A DNA stretch of 64,000 bases from Gracilariopsis chorda (Eukaryota; Rhodophyta; Florideophyceae; Gracilariales; Gracilariaceae), in assembly GCA_003194525.1 (NCBI GenBank), contig NBIV01000261.1:49300-113299 (forward strand), given 5' to 3'. Both the position numbers and the translations under genes were made by a program. The stretch's first letter is position 1. The number at the start of each line of letters is the position of its first letter. Below the pieces are notes generated by a model. That model searched no databases. It was not told the origin of the DNA and saw only the letters and a list, made by a program, of their open reading frames with translations. Positions 9,533 to 20,234 of the stretch are shown here, in pieces.

Positions 9533-10828
9533 TCAGCACTGCACCGGAGTGCCCTCAGCAGGTTGAGTGTCCTTCGGGGCGGGGTTCGGCAGCGTAGGAG
9601 CAGCGATCCACAAGGCAAGAAGTCGAGAAGCAACCATACAATCACCCTCATGTTGTTGTATCTTCGGAGGGACATGTCCGTCCTGACAGACAACAGCAGC
9701 ACGTCGGGCATGAAACTTTCTGCATTGTGACTCTCCGCTTGTTGATAGTGCACTGCAAGTATCAATATCCGCTTCGTTTCCAGACGAACCAGCCGAGCTA
9801 CTGCGCTTACCAATGCTGTCGGCATCTTTCTTGCGTTGCGCTTCTACGTGGGGGTCTGGATCGGGCTCAGGGTCGGGTTCGGGTTCAGGCTCAGGCTGCG
9901 GCTCAGGGCTAGACTTGGGCAGAGTTTGGTGGGATGGTGCAGTTTGTGAGTTTTGAGCGGGGTATTGCAGGTGAAGGCGTTTGAGAGGACTGTGGCCTTC
10001 TTGAGGATTGTGAGAATTGGACGGCGGGCGCTTGTGAGGTAGACGAGATGATGGGTGACGGGATGATGGCATTATGTGGGGAGGGTGAACAGATTTGATT
10101 GGGCGTGCCGACGTGGGTGCATTTGCTTGAAGGTCCGAGGAGTATAGCACGGCGGGGCTGTCGGGCAGATGGTGAGGATGGGTGGGAGGTGGGGCGATAG
10201 TGGAGTTGGGCCACACGTGACAGGCCGAGGTGCAATAGTATGATCGCGGATGCGGTTGGGGGTGAGGATGGTAAGCGGAATAGTACGGGCTGACATGGTG
10301 CATAAAGGGTGGGGAGTAGTAGCGATGGGAAGGGTGAGTATACGGTGGGTAAGGGTAGACAGGGTGGTAAGAAGTTACGGGAGCGGGAGTGGAGGAAGGA
10401 ACGGCGGGTGCTATACTGACGGTGGAGGAGGCGGCGTTGTATTGAGATGGAGATGGAGCGGGGGCGAGGACATGAGGGCGGGAGGGGCTGAGGGAGGAGG
10501 GAGGGTAGGAATGGGTGGGGACTGGGGCGGAGGAATCGGAAGGGCGCGTGCGCGACTTGCGGGGACGGGGAGGAGGAATGGCATGGAGGGCGGCGGAACG
10601 GTCACGTTCGAGGCGAAGAAAGTACTTTTGTGCGTGCGAGCGGATCTGTATGGCGGTTTTGGTGGCGACGTCACGTTCAATGGCTTTCCACTCCCGACCG
10701 TAGAGCGCGAGGGCGGTGAGGAAGCGCTTGTGCTCGTCGGGGGTCCAGTACACGCGACGCTTGGTCAGGACGTACTTCTTGCGGGCGACCTTGCGCTCGC
10801 GTTCGGCGCCGCGGCTGCTGCTGCTCAT
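9533..10828 (-). CDS. MYB-related transcription factor, SHAQKYF type
   Basis: A 431-residue single-exon protein. One MYB repeat occupies residues ~23-75: Trp at 28 (YWTPDEHKRF), Trp at 47 (REWKAIE), and the diagnostic SHAQKYF at residues 64-70. This places it in the one-repeat CCA1/LHY/REVEILLE-type or I-box-binding class, which binds DNA through a single repeat. The remaining ~350 residues are low-complexity, very rich in Pro/Ser/His/Tyr, with an acidic PEPEPDP tract near residues 312-330 that could be an activation region. Expected location is the nucleus, but targets are unknown. The gene is divergent from the coiled-coil gene at 11510. The start is the ATG at 10828, directly after in-frame GC-rich leader. 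Confidence 0.9.
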   Translation of the reverse strand: MSSSSRGAERERKVARKKYVLTKRRVYWTPDEHKRFLTALALYGREWKAIERDVATKTAIQIRSHAQKYFLRLERDRSAALHAIPPPRPRKSRTRPSDSSAPVPTHSYPPSSLSPSRPHVLAPAPSPSQYNAASSTVSIAPAVPSSTPAPVTSYHPVYPYPPYTHPSHRYYSPPFMHHVSPYYSAYHPHPQPHPRSYYCTSACHVWPNSTIAPPPTHPHHLPDSPAVLYSSDLQANAPTSARPIKSVHPPHIMPSSRHPSSRLPHKRPPSNSHNPQEGHSPLKRLHLQYPAQNSQTAPSHQTLPKSSPEPQPEPEPEPDPEPDPDPHVEAQRKKDADSIGKRSSSAGSSGNEADIDTCSALSTSGESQCRKFHARRAAVVCQDGHVPPKIQQHEGDCMVASRLLALWIAAPTLPNPAPKDTQPAEGTPVQC

Positions 10829-11509
10829 GGCGACGGCGGGGAAGAGTAGAGCAGGTGGTGGGCGGGTTGGCGGGCGGGGGAGGGGGATGAGCGTGCAGAT
10901 GCGGGGCGGGAGGTTTTGAAGGAGGTAGACTACGGGACGCGCGGTAGGTGCAGGGCGCCGACCCGATGGGCTGTGGTGCTTGTGGTGGCGGTACGCCGCC
11001 GAAGCGACTCGAGCTGCAGTTTGGGTTGAGCGCGTTGATTGGCTCGTGGCGGCTATGCGCGCTGTACGGGCGCCTCGAGCGCCGCGAGGCGACGTGCGGG
11101 CGCGCCGGTTCGCTCACTGAGGCGCTTCGCTGGTACTGAGGGGCGCGATATGAGACGCTTGGGGCGCCCCAATTGGCTGCCAACTATGGCACGCCGCAGA
11201 AGATCACATCTCCGCCACCAATACGGTATCTTGCAAAGCCGCGAACAGCGGCGACACGTGGCGGCTTCCGTTGCTGTCTGCTCGCCGTGCTTACAGCTCG
11301 TGCGTTTCGTTTCGGCCACCGAAACATCGCATGCAACCGCCACTTTGCGGATCGAACGAAAACGTCAACGCCGCGCGCTGTCCGAACTCGATATCTATCT
11401 ACGCGAGTCGTGAGTTCGAAAAGATGTGCGCGCTGCTTCCGTACGGCATGCGCGCACCTCCCGCTGTACTAACCTTCTTCCCCGTTCTCGTCGTTGCCTT
11501 CCTTCCAAT
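10829..11509. promoter_or_regulatory. Shared upstream region of MYB gene (-) and coiled-coil gene (+)
   Basis: A 681-bp head-to-head region, GC-rich near the MYB gene. Several frames stay open on both strands because of base composition (for example 11039-11413), but they have no domain and overlap each other. Promoter function is inferred from position. Confidence 0.4.
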
Positions 11510-11938
11510 ATGCCGAGTAACTCCGAGCCCGCCCTCTCCCCGCAGCAACTTGCCGATCGCTCCGTCCAGCGTATGCAGGCGTTGACAAATGAGTTGCACG
11601 ACACCATGCTTTCCCATCACAGCGCCACCTTCGAGCAGTGCGAATCCGCCGCCGAGCGCACCCTCCTCGCCATCACCGACATGGAAACCCAAGTTGACCA
11701 GCTCTACGAAAAGCTCAATCGCACCATTGAACAGCTCGAATCAAGCGTCGATACCATGATGCGAAACGCCATACAATCTGCTTCCTCTCACGTCTCCGGC
11801 GCTGCCTCCGTTCCTCCTGATTCTATCACCGCTTCTTGCTTGCCTTCCGCGACTCACTGTGCGTCGCCGCAACCCGCCTCGCTTGCAAACTGCACCCCTG
11901 CAACTGCCGCTGCGTCCAGCCGCGCTCCTACCGAGTGA
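11510..11938 (+). CDS. Small coiled-coil protein of unknown family
   Basis: A 142-residue frame from the ATG at 11510 (MPSNSEPALSPQQLADRSVQ). The ATG is the natural start because upstream in-frame sequence is promoter-like. Residues ~15-85 are predicted helical with heptad spacing and many Glu/Gln/Leu. Residues ~95-142 are Ser/Ala/Pro/Thr-rich. Size and layout resemble small subunits of helical-bundle complexes (Mediator, BLOC or kinetochore type), but no specific family signature is visible, so no function is assigned. It lies between a divergent MYB gene and COG1 on the same strand. Confidence 0.55.
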   Translation: MPSNSEPALSPQQLADRSVQRMQALTNELHDTMLSHHSATFEQCESAAERTLLAITDMETQVDQLYEKLNRTIEQLESSVDTMMRNAIQSASSHVSGAASVPPDSITASCLPSATHCASPQPASLANCTPATAAASSRAPTE

Positions 11939-12600
11939 CCTTACTTGTGCCCCGCTCCGCTCTGAGCGCACGCCTGAATCGTTTGCTCCACCGCTCAAAG
12001 CGCCCTGTTGCAATCTTATCATGCGCCTTTCATCCCGCTCCGCCGTGATAAGCTCCTTGCGCATTACTGTTCAACTCCTTCCTGTGCCCGCCATGTCGGA
12101 AGAGCTTGTCATATCGAAGTCGCATCTATCTGCTTTCGAATGACGCTGTCATCGCCTCTTTCACGCTCGCACTGCAGTCGAGAATCAATCTTGAGTCTTG
12201 CAGGAATATCTGCCAAAGTGATCTTTCGCTCTCAGTAGATCATTTTCGTATTCACCCTTGTAAAAGCCTAGGATATCTAGCGGCCCAAATACCAAATTAA
12301 AAACCAAATAAAAACAAGCCAAGCCAAGCCAAGCCAAGCCAAGCCAATCTTGTGTCACTCCTTGCTATATACCTACACCTTCGTCTTCAATACGCTACAT
12401 GCTTCACCTCTCCGACCTTCGACGTCAACTGTCAGCTCATCTTTCCATACTTCCTAGCTTCCCACGAATGCATTCTGCACATCTTTAACTCTGCATACAA
12501 ACTGCATCGGGCAGCTCCCTCACTTCAAAGTCCTCAGTCTCCAATTCGCCAAACCCATCACTGGCTTCGCAGAGCCGGCCTTAGAAAGAAAGCTTGCACT
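11939..12600. other. Intergenic region upstream of COG1
   Basis: A 662-bp spacer. It contains a pentanucleotide microsatellite (listed separately). The COG1 frame remains open upstream to about 12352, but that extension lacks similarity to the family. Confidence 0.5.
12316..12345 (+). repeat. (AAGCC)6 microsatellite
   Basis: Six perfect tandem AAGCC units about 250 bp upstream of the COG1 start, preceded by A-rich sequence. Confidence 0.95.
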
Positions 12601-15312
12601 ATGTCAACACCACAACCACGCGCAACTCATTCAGTTCTCACTACGGGTTCCGTCCCCTCTCAAGTAACACATTTATTCCGCACAAGGCGCGTGTCCGAAA
12701 TCCGTGCATACGAAGCGCAAATCCGCAGTGATGCCGAAGAGAAATCCACAGCGCTTCGAGATTTGCTCGGCACTCGATACAAAGATCTTCTCATCGCCGC
12801 TGATGAGATGATCTCCATGAAAGACGCCAGCGTCATACGAGTGCGCGATGCACTTGTCGGTTTTAACGCCTCTGCCAATGCTCTCAGAGAACGTTTTCTT
12901 GAGAAAGGGCATGAGAACAAACAGACTGAAACCGTCAACGACGATCTGGAGCGACGGCGGAGCGTGCACGTTGTTGGCTCTAAGCTAAAGCACATCGTCG
13001 ATTCTCCAGAGGTATTGTATGCGAATCTCGAATCCGGAGAAGTTTACGACGCCGCGGTGCGATATTCCTTGGCACACCATAACTATCAACAGGTCATGAA
13101 TACTACAGGTTTGGAAGGCGTAGCGAACCGGTTTGCAGAGCTGAGATGGAAGCAGGTTCACATCTTTAAGGACCAGATCTTGGAGGCGGCCGAGAAGAGA
13201 CTTCAAGCCGCTGGCCACACGTTCGATGAATACGCACGGGTGTTTGTGTCTCTCATGCTGCTCACTGAAAACTGCGATGTTCTCTCCATTCTGGACGGTA
13301 TGCTTGCGAGTAGAACTGGACTCATGTGGAACGAACAGCAAGCAACCAAGCAGGCCGAAGTCGCGACGCAGATGAAGCGAATTGCCACGCTTGTCAGAGA
13401 AACAGTTTCGTGTATTGCTCACATGTTTTGGAGTGATAATGGAGTCGTGTCTTTGTTACGCGGTGTGAATGACGATGCTATAGGCAAAGTCTCGGAGTTG
13501 AAGGACAACGGGACTTTGATTTCTGCTTGTACAGAGTGGACGCAAAGCGTTCGTGGATGGCTTGAAGAGCGAGGTAGCTCCATTCTTGCGAAGGCGGACA
13601 CATCACGTCAGCTTGCGGATACTTTGCTTGCGATTGATGACGCGTTTGACTACGATGAATGGGAAGCGGATTGCGGGAATGCTTTGCAGCAATCACCGCT
13701 GTTTGTGTTTGAGATATTCAAGCCGTTCATTAAGGACAGAGCTGGTGTGGTTGCCTGCGAATGCATTGAAAGAGCCGTGAACAAAGTTATCGAAGATATC
13801 GACGGTGCCTGGTCTGATATAGAAGTTAACATACATGCTGGAAAACGGATATGGGCTGTGGTATCTGGGCAGTCTGTGGGATCCAGCATTATAGCCGAGC
13901 ATTATAAAAACATCGAAGACGCTTCGAAGAAGTCTGAGAGTGTTGCCATTGCTCGCATTCTGTCATCAAACAGAGAAGTGTCCAGCGTCATGGGAGCTTT
14001 CGATAAGTCACTGAAAGCGGCTATTGAAGATGTCGAAGTTTTGACCAAACGGATACCAGCCGTCACCAAGGATTTCGTCGAGTCTGTAAGATCTCAACTG
14101 CCCCGTGTTTTGAATACTTTGAAGGAACAACTACAAACCATTCCTGTTGATTCGAAGGATCAAGTGAAGAAAGAGGTCTCTTCTGATTACCATCTTGTAC
14201 GCACATTATTCGTAGCGTGGTTGTCAACCGCATTTGGGAACGCAGATTGCGTGAGAACAGCATTCTTCTTTTCTGAGCCTGATACATCGTCGAAAGATGA
14301 CTTTGATGCGCACTCAGAGTTTCAAAAGACATCTAGATACCTCTCCGCAGCTGCCTACGGTACATGGGCAAAACGACTCCTCTTGGAACTAAGAGGAAGA
14401 TTGTTTTCCGAGCTTTCCGAATCGAATAAGTTACATGTCAGGATGGGTTGGTCCGCGAACAAGGAGACAGAAACCCCATCGAAGACAAACCAAGAAGACG
14501 ATGAGCCTCAATATCCCACTACTGCGTCAACTCCAATGACTAACTTTCTCCTCGATGTATGCAACTCGACAAACAAAGCTGGGGGCTTTGCCCTTCCCTT
14601 TGAGGCCATAGATCATCTCAGAAGAGAGATTATTGTTACGGTGATCACAACTTATAAGAAGGCTCTGATGTCCGGTGTCAAAGGCAACGACGATTTTGGA
14701 GAACGAGCTTCACCGCGGCGTGGAACGACTAAATTCTCAGAAACTGTCTCGATGCAGATGTTGTTTGACATACAAGTCGTGCAGGAACTATTCACAGTTC
14801 CTTCAACAGAAGCTCAGTCTTGGGTAAGCGATCAGAGCGATCTAAGAGATCTAGAGTCAGCAGTACAAACCATGGTGGACCCGATCACGTTAAGGAGCTG
14901 CAGAGATTCTCTGACCGCTGCTGTGAGTAGTTATGCAGCTAGAACGTCTGTTCTGCTTGGTCTTATTGGACGGAGCGTCACCGGGGATGAGATGCGTTTG
15001 AAGAACCCCCATATCATGGCAAGCAGAAATACGTCGAGCAATCTGGTCATGCTTGCGCAAACTGTGCCTCGTTTCACATACCTCCCAGCACCTATGCCGT
15101 CAACGTACTCGATAGCAGTCGCAGGACCCACTCTGAATGCGAAAGCTACTGCTGGTATGCTACGAACCCAGGCAACCAGCAGTACAAGTACATCAACCTT
15201 ACGCAAGAAAGATCAGGAGTCCTCTGTAGCAGACTATGCATCAAAAGTAACTGAGAGTGTCGGCCGGTTTGGCAGGGGATTCTTTGAATCGTTTACGAGA
15301 AAGGTCACATAA
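12601..15312 (+). CDS. COG1: Conserved oligomeric Golgi complex subunit 1
   Basis: A 903-residue single-exon protein starting at the ATG at 12601. Residues ~20-75 carry the Vps51-type N-terminal signature of COG1: LFRTRRVSEIRAYEAQ, then EEKSTALRDLLGTRYKDLL and ADEMISMK. This is followed by long alpha-helical sequence, as expected for a CATCHR-family rod. The length fits the usual 850-1000 residues. The C-terminus reads GRFGRGFFESFTRK. Known role: one of eight subunits of the COG tether on Golgi membranes, needed for retrograde traffic of glycosylation enzymes. The frame is open about 80 codons upstream of 12601, but that part is Ser/His-rich and unlike COG1, so the internal ATG is chosen. It converges on the secreted-protein gene at 15589. 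Confidence 0.9.
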   Translation: MSTPQPRATHSVLTTGSVPSQVTHLFRTRRVSEIRAYEAQIRSDAEEKSTALRDLLGTRYKDLLIAADEMISMKDASVIRVRDALVGFNASANALRERFLEKGHENKQTETVNDDLERRRSVHVVGSKLKHIVDSPEVLYANLESGEVYDAAVRYSLAHHNYQQVMNTTGLEGVANRFAELRWKQVHIFKDQILEAAEKRLQAAGHTFDEYARVFVSLMLLTENCDVLSILDGMLASRTGLMWNEQQATKQAEVATQMKRIATLVRETVSCIAHMFWSDNGVVSLLRGVNDDAIGKVSELKDNGTLISACTEWTQSVRGWLEERGSSILAKADTSRQLADTLLAIDDAFDYDEWEADCGNALQQSPLFVFEIFKPFIKDRAGVVACECIERAVNKVIEDIDGAWSDIEVNIHAGKRIWAVVSGQSVGSSIIAEHYKNIEDASKKSESVAIARILSSNREVSSVMGAFDKSLKAAIEDVEVLTKRIPAVTKDFVESVRSQLPRVLNTLKEQLQTIPVDSKDQVKKEVSSDYHLVRTLFVAWLSTAFGNADCVRTAFFFSEPDTSSKDDFDAHSEFQKTSRYLSAAAYGTWAKRLLLELRGRLFSELSESNKLHVRMGWSANKETETPSKTNQEDDEPQYPTTASTPMTNFLLDVCNSTNKAGGFALPFEAIDHLRREIIVTVITTYKKALMSGVKGNDDFGERASPRRGTTKFSETVSMQMLFDIQVVQELFTVPSTEAQSWVSDQSDLRDLESAVQTMVDPITLRSCRDSLTAAVSSYAARTSVLLGLIGRSVTGDEMRLKNPHIMASRNTSSNLVMLAQTVPRFTYLPAPMPSTYSIAVAGPTLNAKATAGMLRTQATSSTSTSTLRKKDQESSVADYASKVTESVGRFGRGFFESFTRKVT

Positions 15313-15588
15313 GTGGTAAACGGTGTACCAAGTGTTTTGTGAGAGCAGCGATGTTCTTCGCAGTCTAACTATAGCCTATGAAGCGAACCTGGATAGAGTA
15401 TTGTCCGTGGCCATTGCTTTCCGTAGTACCAAGAGTACCCAAATATTGTTTCTATTGCATTTACCAGGGCAAGTATTGCTTGGAGCTCTAGGTTTATCAG
15501 TTACACGCCGTATACTTCCAAGTAACGTAGGTGCAATGCTAACAATGATATCTACCAGTTAAGAAGTTGGTTCAGTGTTTGCCTGATT

Positions 15589-16674
15589 CTACATACGAAG
15601 AGATTCAGCTTCCCTCCTTATCGCATCAGCTATTGCCGCAGCATGAGCTGCCGCAGCGTCCACCGCATTATTTCTCTTTGCGTATCTGGCCGGGCATTGC
15701 ATGGTCTGATGTCGTTCTTGCGACTCATCCATATTCTCACATCCACGCCTTTCCTCCCTCTCTGCGAGCTCATGTGAAATGTTTCCGCCCCCTCGACCTC
15801 CTCGCTCGTTCTCACTTGCCATCCTGTCGCCTTTGCCGGAATTAAGGTGTGCATGAGTCGTTCGTCGCTTATCTCGCGTCACAGAATTCTCAAGACTGTC
15901 TGCTGCGGTTTCGTTATTCTCAGCATCCAAAATGCCCTCCGCAGCATCAACCTGCTCTTCTCTTTCGGCTCGTTCATCGAATGTTCCTGCAATGACTTCT
16001 CGCACATCGTGAATCTGTTTAGAAGACAGCTTGACTCCCATAGTTTTTGAGAGAAGGTCCCCAATGTTCGCAGCCAACTCATCTTCTTCCATTCCAGAGC
16101 TTTCTATGTTATTGGGGCCCAAGCCGCGAATGCCAACTGAGCCATGAGTTCCAGCTGCAAGCGAATGTTTCAAGTTTGTATTATCAGAAACCTTGATTGA
16201 CTGCCCGCGCAATATCTGATCATCTCGAGCAAGTAAGGGGTCTTCATCGTTATCGTCATCATCATCGATTACACTTCGTTCTTCCTCTTCGATTTCCTTT
16301 CCTCTTTCCATCAGTCTTCGAAGATGGGATTTAGTCTTCTTTCGGAAGCAGAAACCTTGCATACAATGGAGTCCTACAGCGCAAACATAGAGAGGTGGTT
16401 TACATCTTTCTCCAAGGTTCCTAACGTGCACTTTAAGTTTATCTTCTCCATCGGTACCAGTGCGTATGATCTGTTCAACAACGGAATCAGCTTCCACAGC
16501 TTTCAACAATGGGCAATTGAGTTTGAACTGCTCACAACAAAAACGTTCTTCCTCGAGAGAAAGGACTATTCCAGCTTTTCCGCACTTCGTCACCATGGAC
16601 ATCGGTACGCCCGTAGCACACTTGCAGACAAGTGCTGCAACTAGAAAACTGAGTACATGGACCATCATTGTCAT
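15589..16674 (-). CDS. Unknown secreted acidic protein with cysteine-rich N-terminal domain
   Basis: A 361-residue frame from the ATG at 16674. Residues 1-22 form a signal peptide (MTMMVHVLSFLVAALVCKC). Residues ~30-110 carry about eight cysteines, including an adjacent pair (FCCEQF) and C-x6-C-x5-C (CAVGLHCMQGFCF), suggesting a small disulfide-bonded domain. Residues ~113-145 are charged, with KKTKSHLRR followed by an acidic DDDDDNDED run. The last 200 residues are hydrophilic Glu/Ala/Arg-rich and probably disordered. No family is recognised. The clear signal peptide, cysteine spacing and single long frame support a real extracellular or endomembrane protein. Function is unknown. Confidence 0.7.
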   Translation of the reverse strand: MTMMVHVLSFLVAALVCKCATGVPMSMVTKCGKAGIVLSLEEERFCCEQFKLNCPLLKAVEADSVVEQIIRTGTDGEDKLKVHVRNLGERCKPPLYVCAVGLHCMQGFCFRKKTKSHLRRLMERGKEIEEEERSVIDDDDDNDEDPLLARDDQILRGQSIKVSDNTNLKHSLAAGTHGSVGIRGLGPNNIESSGMEEDELAANIGDLLSKTMGVKLSSKQIHDVREVIAGTFDERAEREEQVDAAEGILDAENNETAADSLENSVTRDKRRTTHAHLNSGKGDRMASENERGGRGGGNISHELAEREERRGCENMDESQERHQTMQCPARYAKRNNAVDAAAAHAAAIADAIRREAESLRM

Positions 16675-17276
16675 TTGTAAGTACAGAACTCGTTCTTCAA
16701 TAACGCTTGGTCTAAAAACTTCCTTTCACGGTTTGAGAGGTGTCGGCTTCAAGCTTCTTCTGAGGTCTCTGCAAAGAAAGTCGAAGCAGGTACGGATTTG
16801 TTGATAAGAGGTAGCCCTTGTGCTGTCATTGCCCTCGTAATAATAGACACGTGCAAAGTGCTCAATTCAGAACAGCGTACACTTTTGTTGTTCCGATGTT
16901 AACTGTCCAGGAGCATTGCCTCATTTCGACGCACTGACCATCGACGCCAAGAGCTGTTCGAACCAGGCTTCTGATAATGAATGCATAAGCTCATGATCCC
17001 CCATTTGGTACTTAAATCTGCTTGGCTGGTCATCTGGTCATACCCAGCTGAATGCAGAACCTGACAACAAGATAATCCTCCGAATTGAAAACGCACACAC
17101 CTGCATGCCGGAAAGGGATCTTTGCCTTTGATGGTCTTAAACCAAAATTGCCGTGTCATTCAATCGCACGTCCAAGTGTAACTCGGAGAAGCCCCGTGGT
17201 GGTTCCTCGTTACAAAAACGTGACTCACATCCGCCAAAGAGCCCCCTTGCGCTTTTGGGCGAGACAGGAGCCAAGT
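16675..17276. other. Intergenic region
   Basis: A 602-bp spacer between two minus-strand genes, presumably the promoter of the secreted-protein gene. No repeat or RNA was seen. Confidence 0.5.
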
Positions 17277-18494
17277 CTATGAGGGCTTTGCATTGAAATC
17301 CACTAAGAAATAAGAGACATTCTGAAAGTCATGGAGAATAGGATTGTATCCATCCAAGCATGTACTTGCTTCCACATCCTCCTTTGAAGAAAACAGCTGA
17401 AAAAAGTTGCTTTGCTTCAGTATCAGTCTGGAAACCTGAGTCTCATCCCGCATCATCGACTCGTGACCACATGCAAGGGAATGAAAGTCAGTGGGAAACA
17501 TGATGTCAGCCTTGCCGAAGGGCGCAGAATGGACCTCGTCGTACACAACTGCTGCACCTCCTCGGACGCTTTGCACCACCGGTGCGTTAACACCAGGCAG
17601 CGCTCCAGGAAATGAATGAAAGTCTGTAATGGTCAAATGTGCTTGAGGAAGTGCCGAAGTGATCGCACGCAGTAGTAAGAAAGATGCAGTCGGAACCCAT
17701 ATGTTGGGATTTTCACCAAGCATGTGTTCGAAGCGTTCACGAAGCGCGGATAACCAGTTTTGTTGAGAGTGAGCATAGTCAAGAACACCATATGCGCCTA
17801 AAGTTGTTAGAATCGTGTTATCTGTGCACTCCGACCATTGTACGGAGCGAAGCCCGTCTTCCGATGTGTGTATTTCTGCTTGTTCGAGTGTTTCACCCTG
17901 GCGCACTAAATCATGACCCATATTGTCCAAAACTTCTGTCGCAATAACGTGGCAATGTCCTTCAAGATCCAATCGTTCTGGACAAAACCACTCCAGAGCG
18001 TTCATATTACAGACTTCAGCTTTCCCTTTCAGTATCCATTCCTGCAACGACTCCTTCTGGATTTTTGCGAGAACTTCCGATATTTCCACAGTGACATAGT
18101 TGACGCGTTCCATTAAGTCTGGATGGTCTCCCCAGTACCGTAGAATATCTGTTGCAAGTGTTCCGCGACCAGCTCCAATTTCTATTACATTGAGTGGCCC
18201 ATTGTCAGGTGCGGTGCGCTGGATGCGATTTGCGATCGCTCGAGAAAGATATGGTGAAAAGAGTTCCACAGGTGTCATCCATCCTGGAGTTTTCAAGAAC
18301 GTAGAGGCCACAGTATCCTGATACGCGGACTTTGAACTAATTCGATCGAAACGGATTCGTGCAGGATGTTGAAGGAGGGGGGGATTCTTGTTTGAAAAGT
18401 ACCCTCTTATTGGATCGTAAAGAGCTTCATGAATGTAATCACGGAAGAGAACTGGTGCCGAGGGGGTGGGCATGCTACCCAAAAACCGCTTCAT
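17277..18494 (-). CDS. NDUFAF7: NDUFAF7/MidA-like SAM-dependent methyltransferase
   Basis: A 405-residue single-exon protein. It opens with FRDYIHEALYDPIRGYFSNK, the family hallmark of a short-chain entry motif before the methyltransferase domain. It then has NVIEIGAGRGTLATDILRYW (residues ~100-120), the SAM-binding GxGxG-like loop, and a following acidic strand (YVTVEISEVL). Known role: mitochondrial arginine dimethylation of NDUFS2 during respiratory complex I assembly. The N-terminus MKRFLGSMPTPSAP is short for a targeting peptide, so an upstream exon carrying the presequence is possible. The C-terminal half, with ATEVLDNMGHDL in place of the more usual NE-DALP segment, is diverged. The family call is good. 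The mitochondrial location is inferred. Confidence 0.85.
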   Translation of the reverse strand: MKRFLGSMPTPSAPVLFRDYIHEALYDPIRGYFSNKNPPLLQHPARIRFDRISSKSAYQDTVASTFLKTPGWMTPVELFSPYLSRAIANRIQRTAPDNGPLNVIEIGAGRGTLATDILRYWGDHPDLMERVNYVTVEISEVLAKIQKESLQEWILKGKAEVCNMNALEWFCPERLDLEGHCHVIATEVLDNMGHDLVRQGETLEQAEIHTSEDGLRSVQWSECTDNTILTTLGAYGVLDYAHSQQNWLSALRERFEHMLGENPNIWVPTASFLLLRAITSALPQAHLTITDFHSFPGALPGVNAPVVQSVRGGAAVVYDEVHSAPFGKADIMFPTDFHSLACGHESMMRDETQVSRLILKQSNFFQLFSSKEDVEASTCLDGYNPILHDFQNVSYFLVDFNAKPS

Positions 18495-19328
18495 TTCTGG
18501 GAGCCAAGGATCGATGATGATGTTGATGATGTCGTTTTTATTTCAACGGGGCGAGAAGGAGGGATTGTCACTAAGGACTCCTATTGTTCCCTGCGAGAAA
18601 AGAGAACCTCCGCCGGTTGACGAAGGTTGGGTAGAAGCAGCAGTTCTCACAGTGCTCGCAATGAAGTAGAAATTACACTACTAAAGTGTACTTTCAGTCG
18701 TTTTTTCGAGGTGCTTGCTAACCTTTTCTTTGTCGCTTCCTATTGTTTTCCGTCGTCATTGAGTAGTCCTGTGTTTGTTGTTTGTAAGGTTCGCTCACAT
18801 TGTCGTCCCTGGAGAACAGTGTCTAAAAGATTTCCAATCACCACATTATCACGTGGAGGTGAGGCCGAAGCAAAAGCATAGCTCCTGTTGATGAAGGTAT
18901 CAGAGGCAAATTGTCGAGCAGGAAGCATATATCCCTTTACATAGTAACACATACCAAAAAGACAGGAGCAAGGAATATTGTCCTCTCGGCAAGTGACGCT
19001 GAAGTAAAAAGTTATTCTAGTTTAGCGCAATTACAAAATGTGGGGTAGATATACTGTAGTATGTGGTGCTCATCCGAGCTCGTGATAGACGGTTTCCACA
19101 CCCGGCAGCTGTTTTTAGCACATGAAAGACTACGGAAACATGTGTGTCTGAAATAATGATTTGTACGTCGCCAATATGCTATGTGACGAAACTGTGAATT
19201 ACGTGCACGATTGTCGCTACCAGGGGTAGAACAAAAGTGACAGGACTCGGGTCGAGGAGGAAAACATCATCGGACCGCGACTGAAAAACAGAACCAAAAA
19301 AGAAAAAGCTGATGGGAGAAAGGCAAGG
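18495..19328. other. Intergenic region
   Basis: An 834-bp spacer between two minus-strand genes. A few frames of 60-85 codons lack any signature. Nothing is identified. Confidence 0.5.
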
Positions 19329-20191
19329 CTAGATGTCGATCTCCAAAAGCAAACGGCGGGGATCCTCAATGAGCGTCTTGACCCTCCTCAGAAAGGTAAC
19401 CGCTTCCCTACCATCAATAAGGCGATGGTCATAGCTAAGAGCGACATACATCATAGGTCGAATGACAACTTGATCATCAACGACAACAGGTCGTTTCTGA
19501 ATGATATGCATTCCAAGGATGGCGCTTTGCGGCATGTTCAAGATGGGAGTACTCAACAAACTTCCAAAGACGCCGCCATTACTAATGGTGAAAGTTCCGC
19601 CTTGCATTTCCTCAAGCGTCAATTCACCGCTGCGAGCCCTCTCACCAAGCGACACAATGGTCTTTTCAATGGTTGCAAAATTCATATTTTCGCAGCCGCG
19701 CACGGCGGGTACGACGAGACCCTTTGGCGTAGAGACAGCAACCGAGATGTCGACATAATCACGATATACGATATCATCGCCGTCGATGAATGCATTGACT
19801 TCAGGTTGCTCCAGCAAAGCGACGGTACAAGCCTTGACGAAAGCGGACATGAAACCGAGCTTAGCACCATGTCGTTTCAAGAATGCATCTTTAAACTCCT
19901 TTCGAAGATCGATGAGGGCGGACATGTCCATCTCGTTGAAGGTGGTGAGCATTGCCGCCGTGTTCTGCGCCTCTTTGAGACGCTCTGCAATACGCTTGCG
20001 CATGCGGGTCATCTTCACGCGACGCTCGCCACCATCGGTCATGTTGCGCGGGGGGTAGACCTTGATGGGCTCGGACTCGCCGGCGGGCTCTGGCTCGTAT
20101 GCGGGCGGCTGGGTGGGAGTCTCCACGGGCGGGTATTCTGCAGGCGGCGCCTCTGCGGGCGGCGCTTCAACGGGGGCAGGCTGGGTCGATT

Positions 20192-20234
<43 letters not shown>

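Noticed and set aside
12352-12600. 83-codon upstream extension of COG1
   Set aside because: No similarity to COG1 N-termini, and it spans the sequence just after an AAGCC microsatellite. The internal ATG fits the family.
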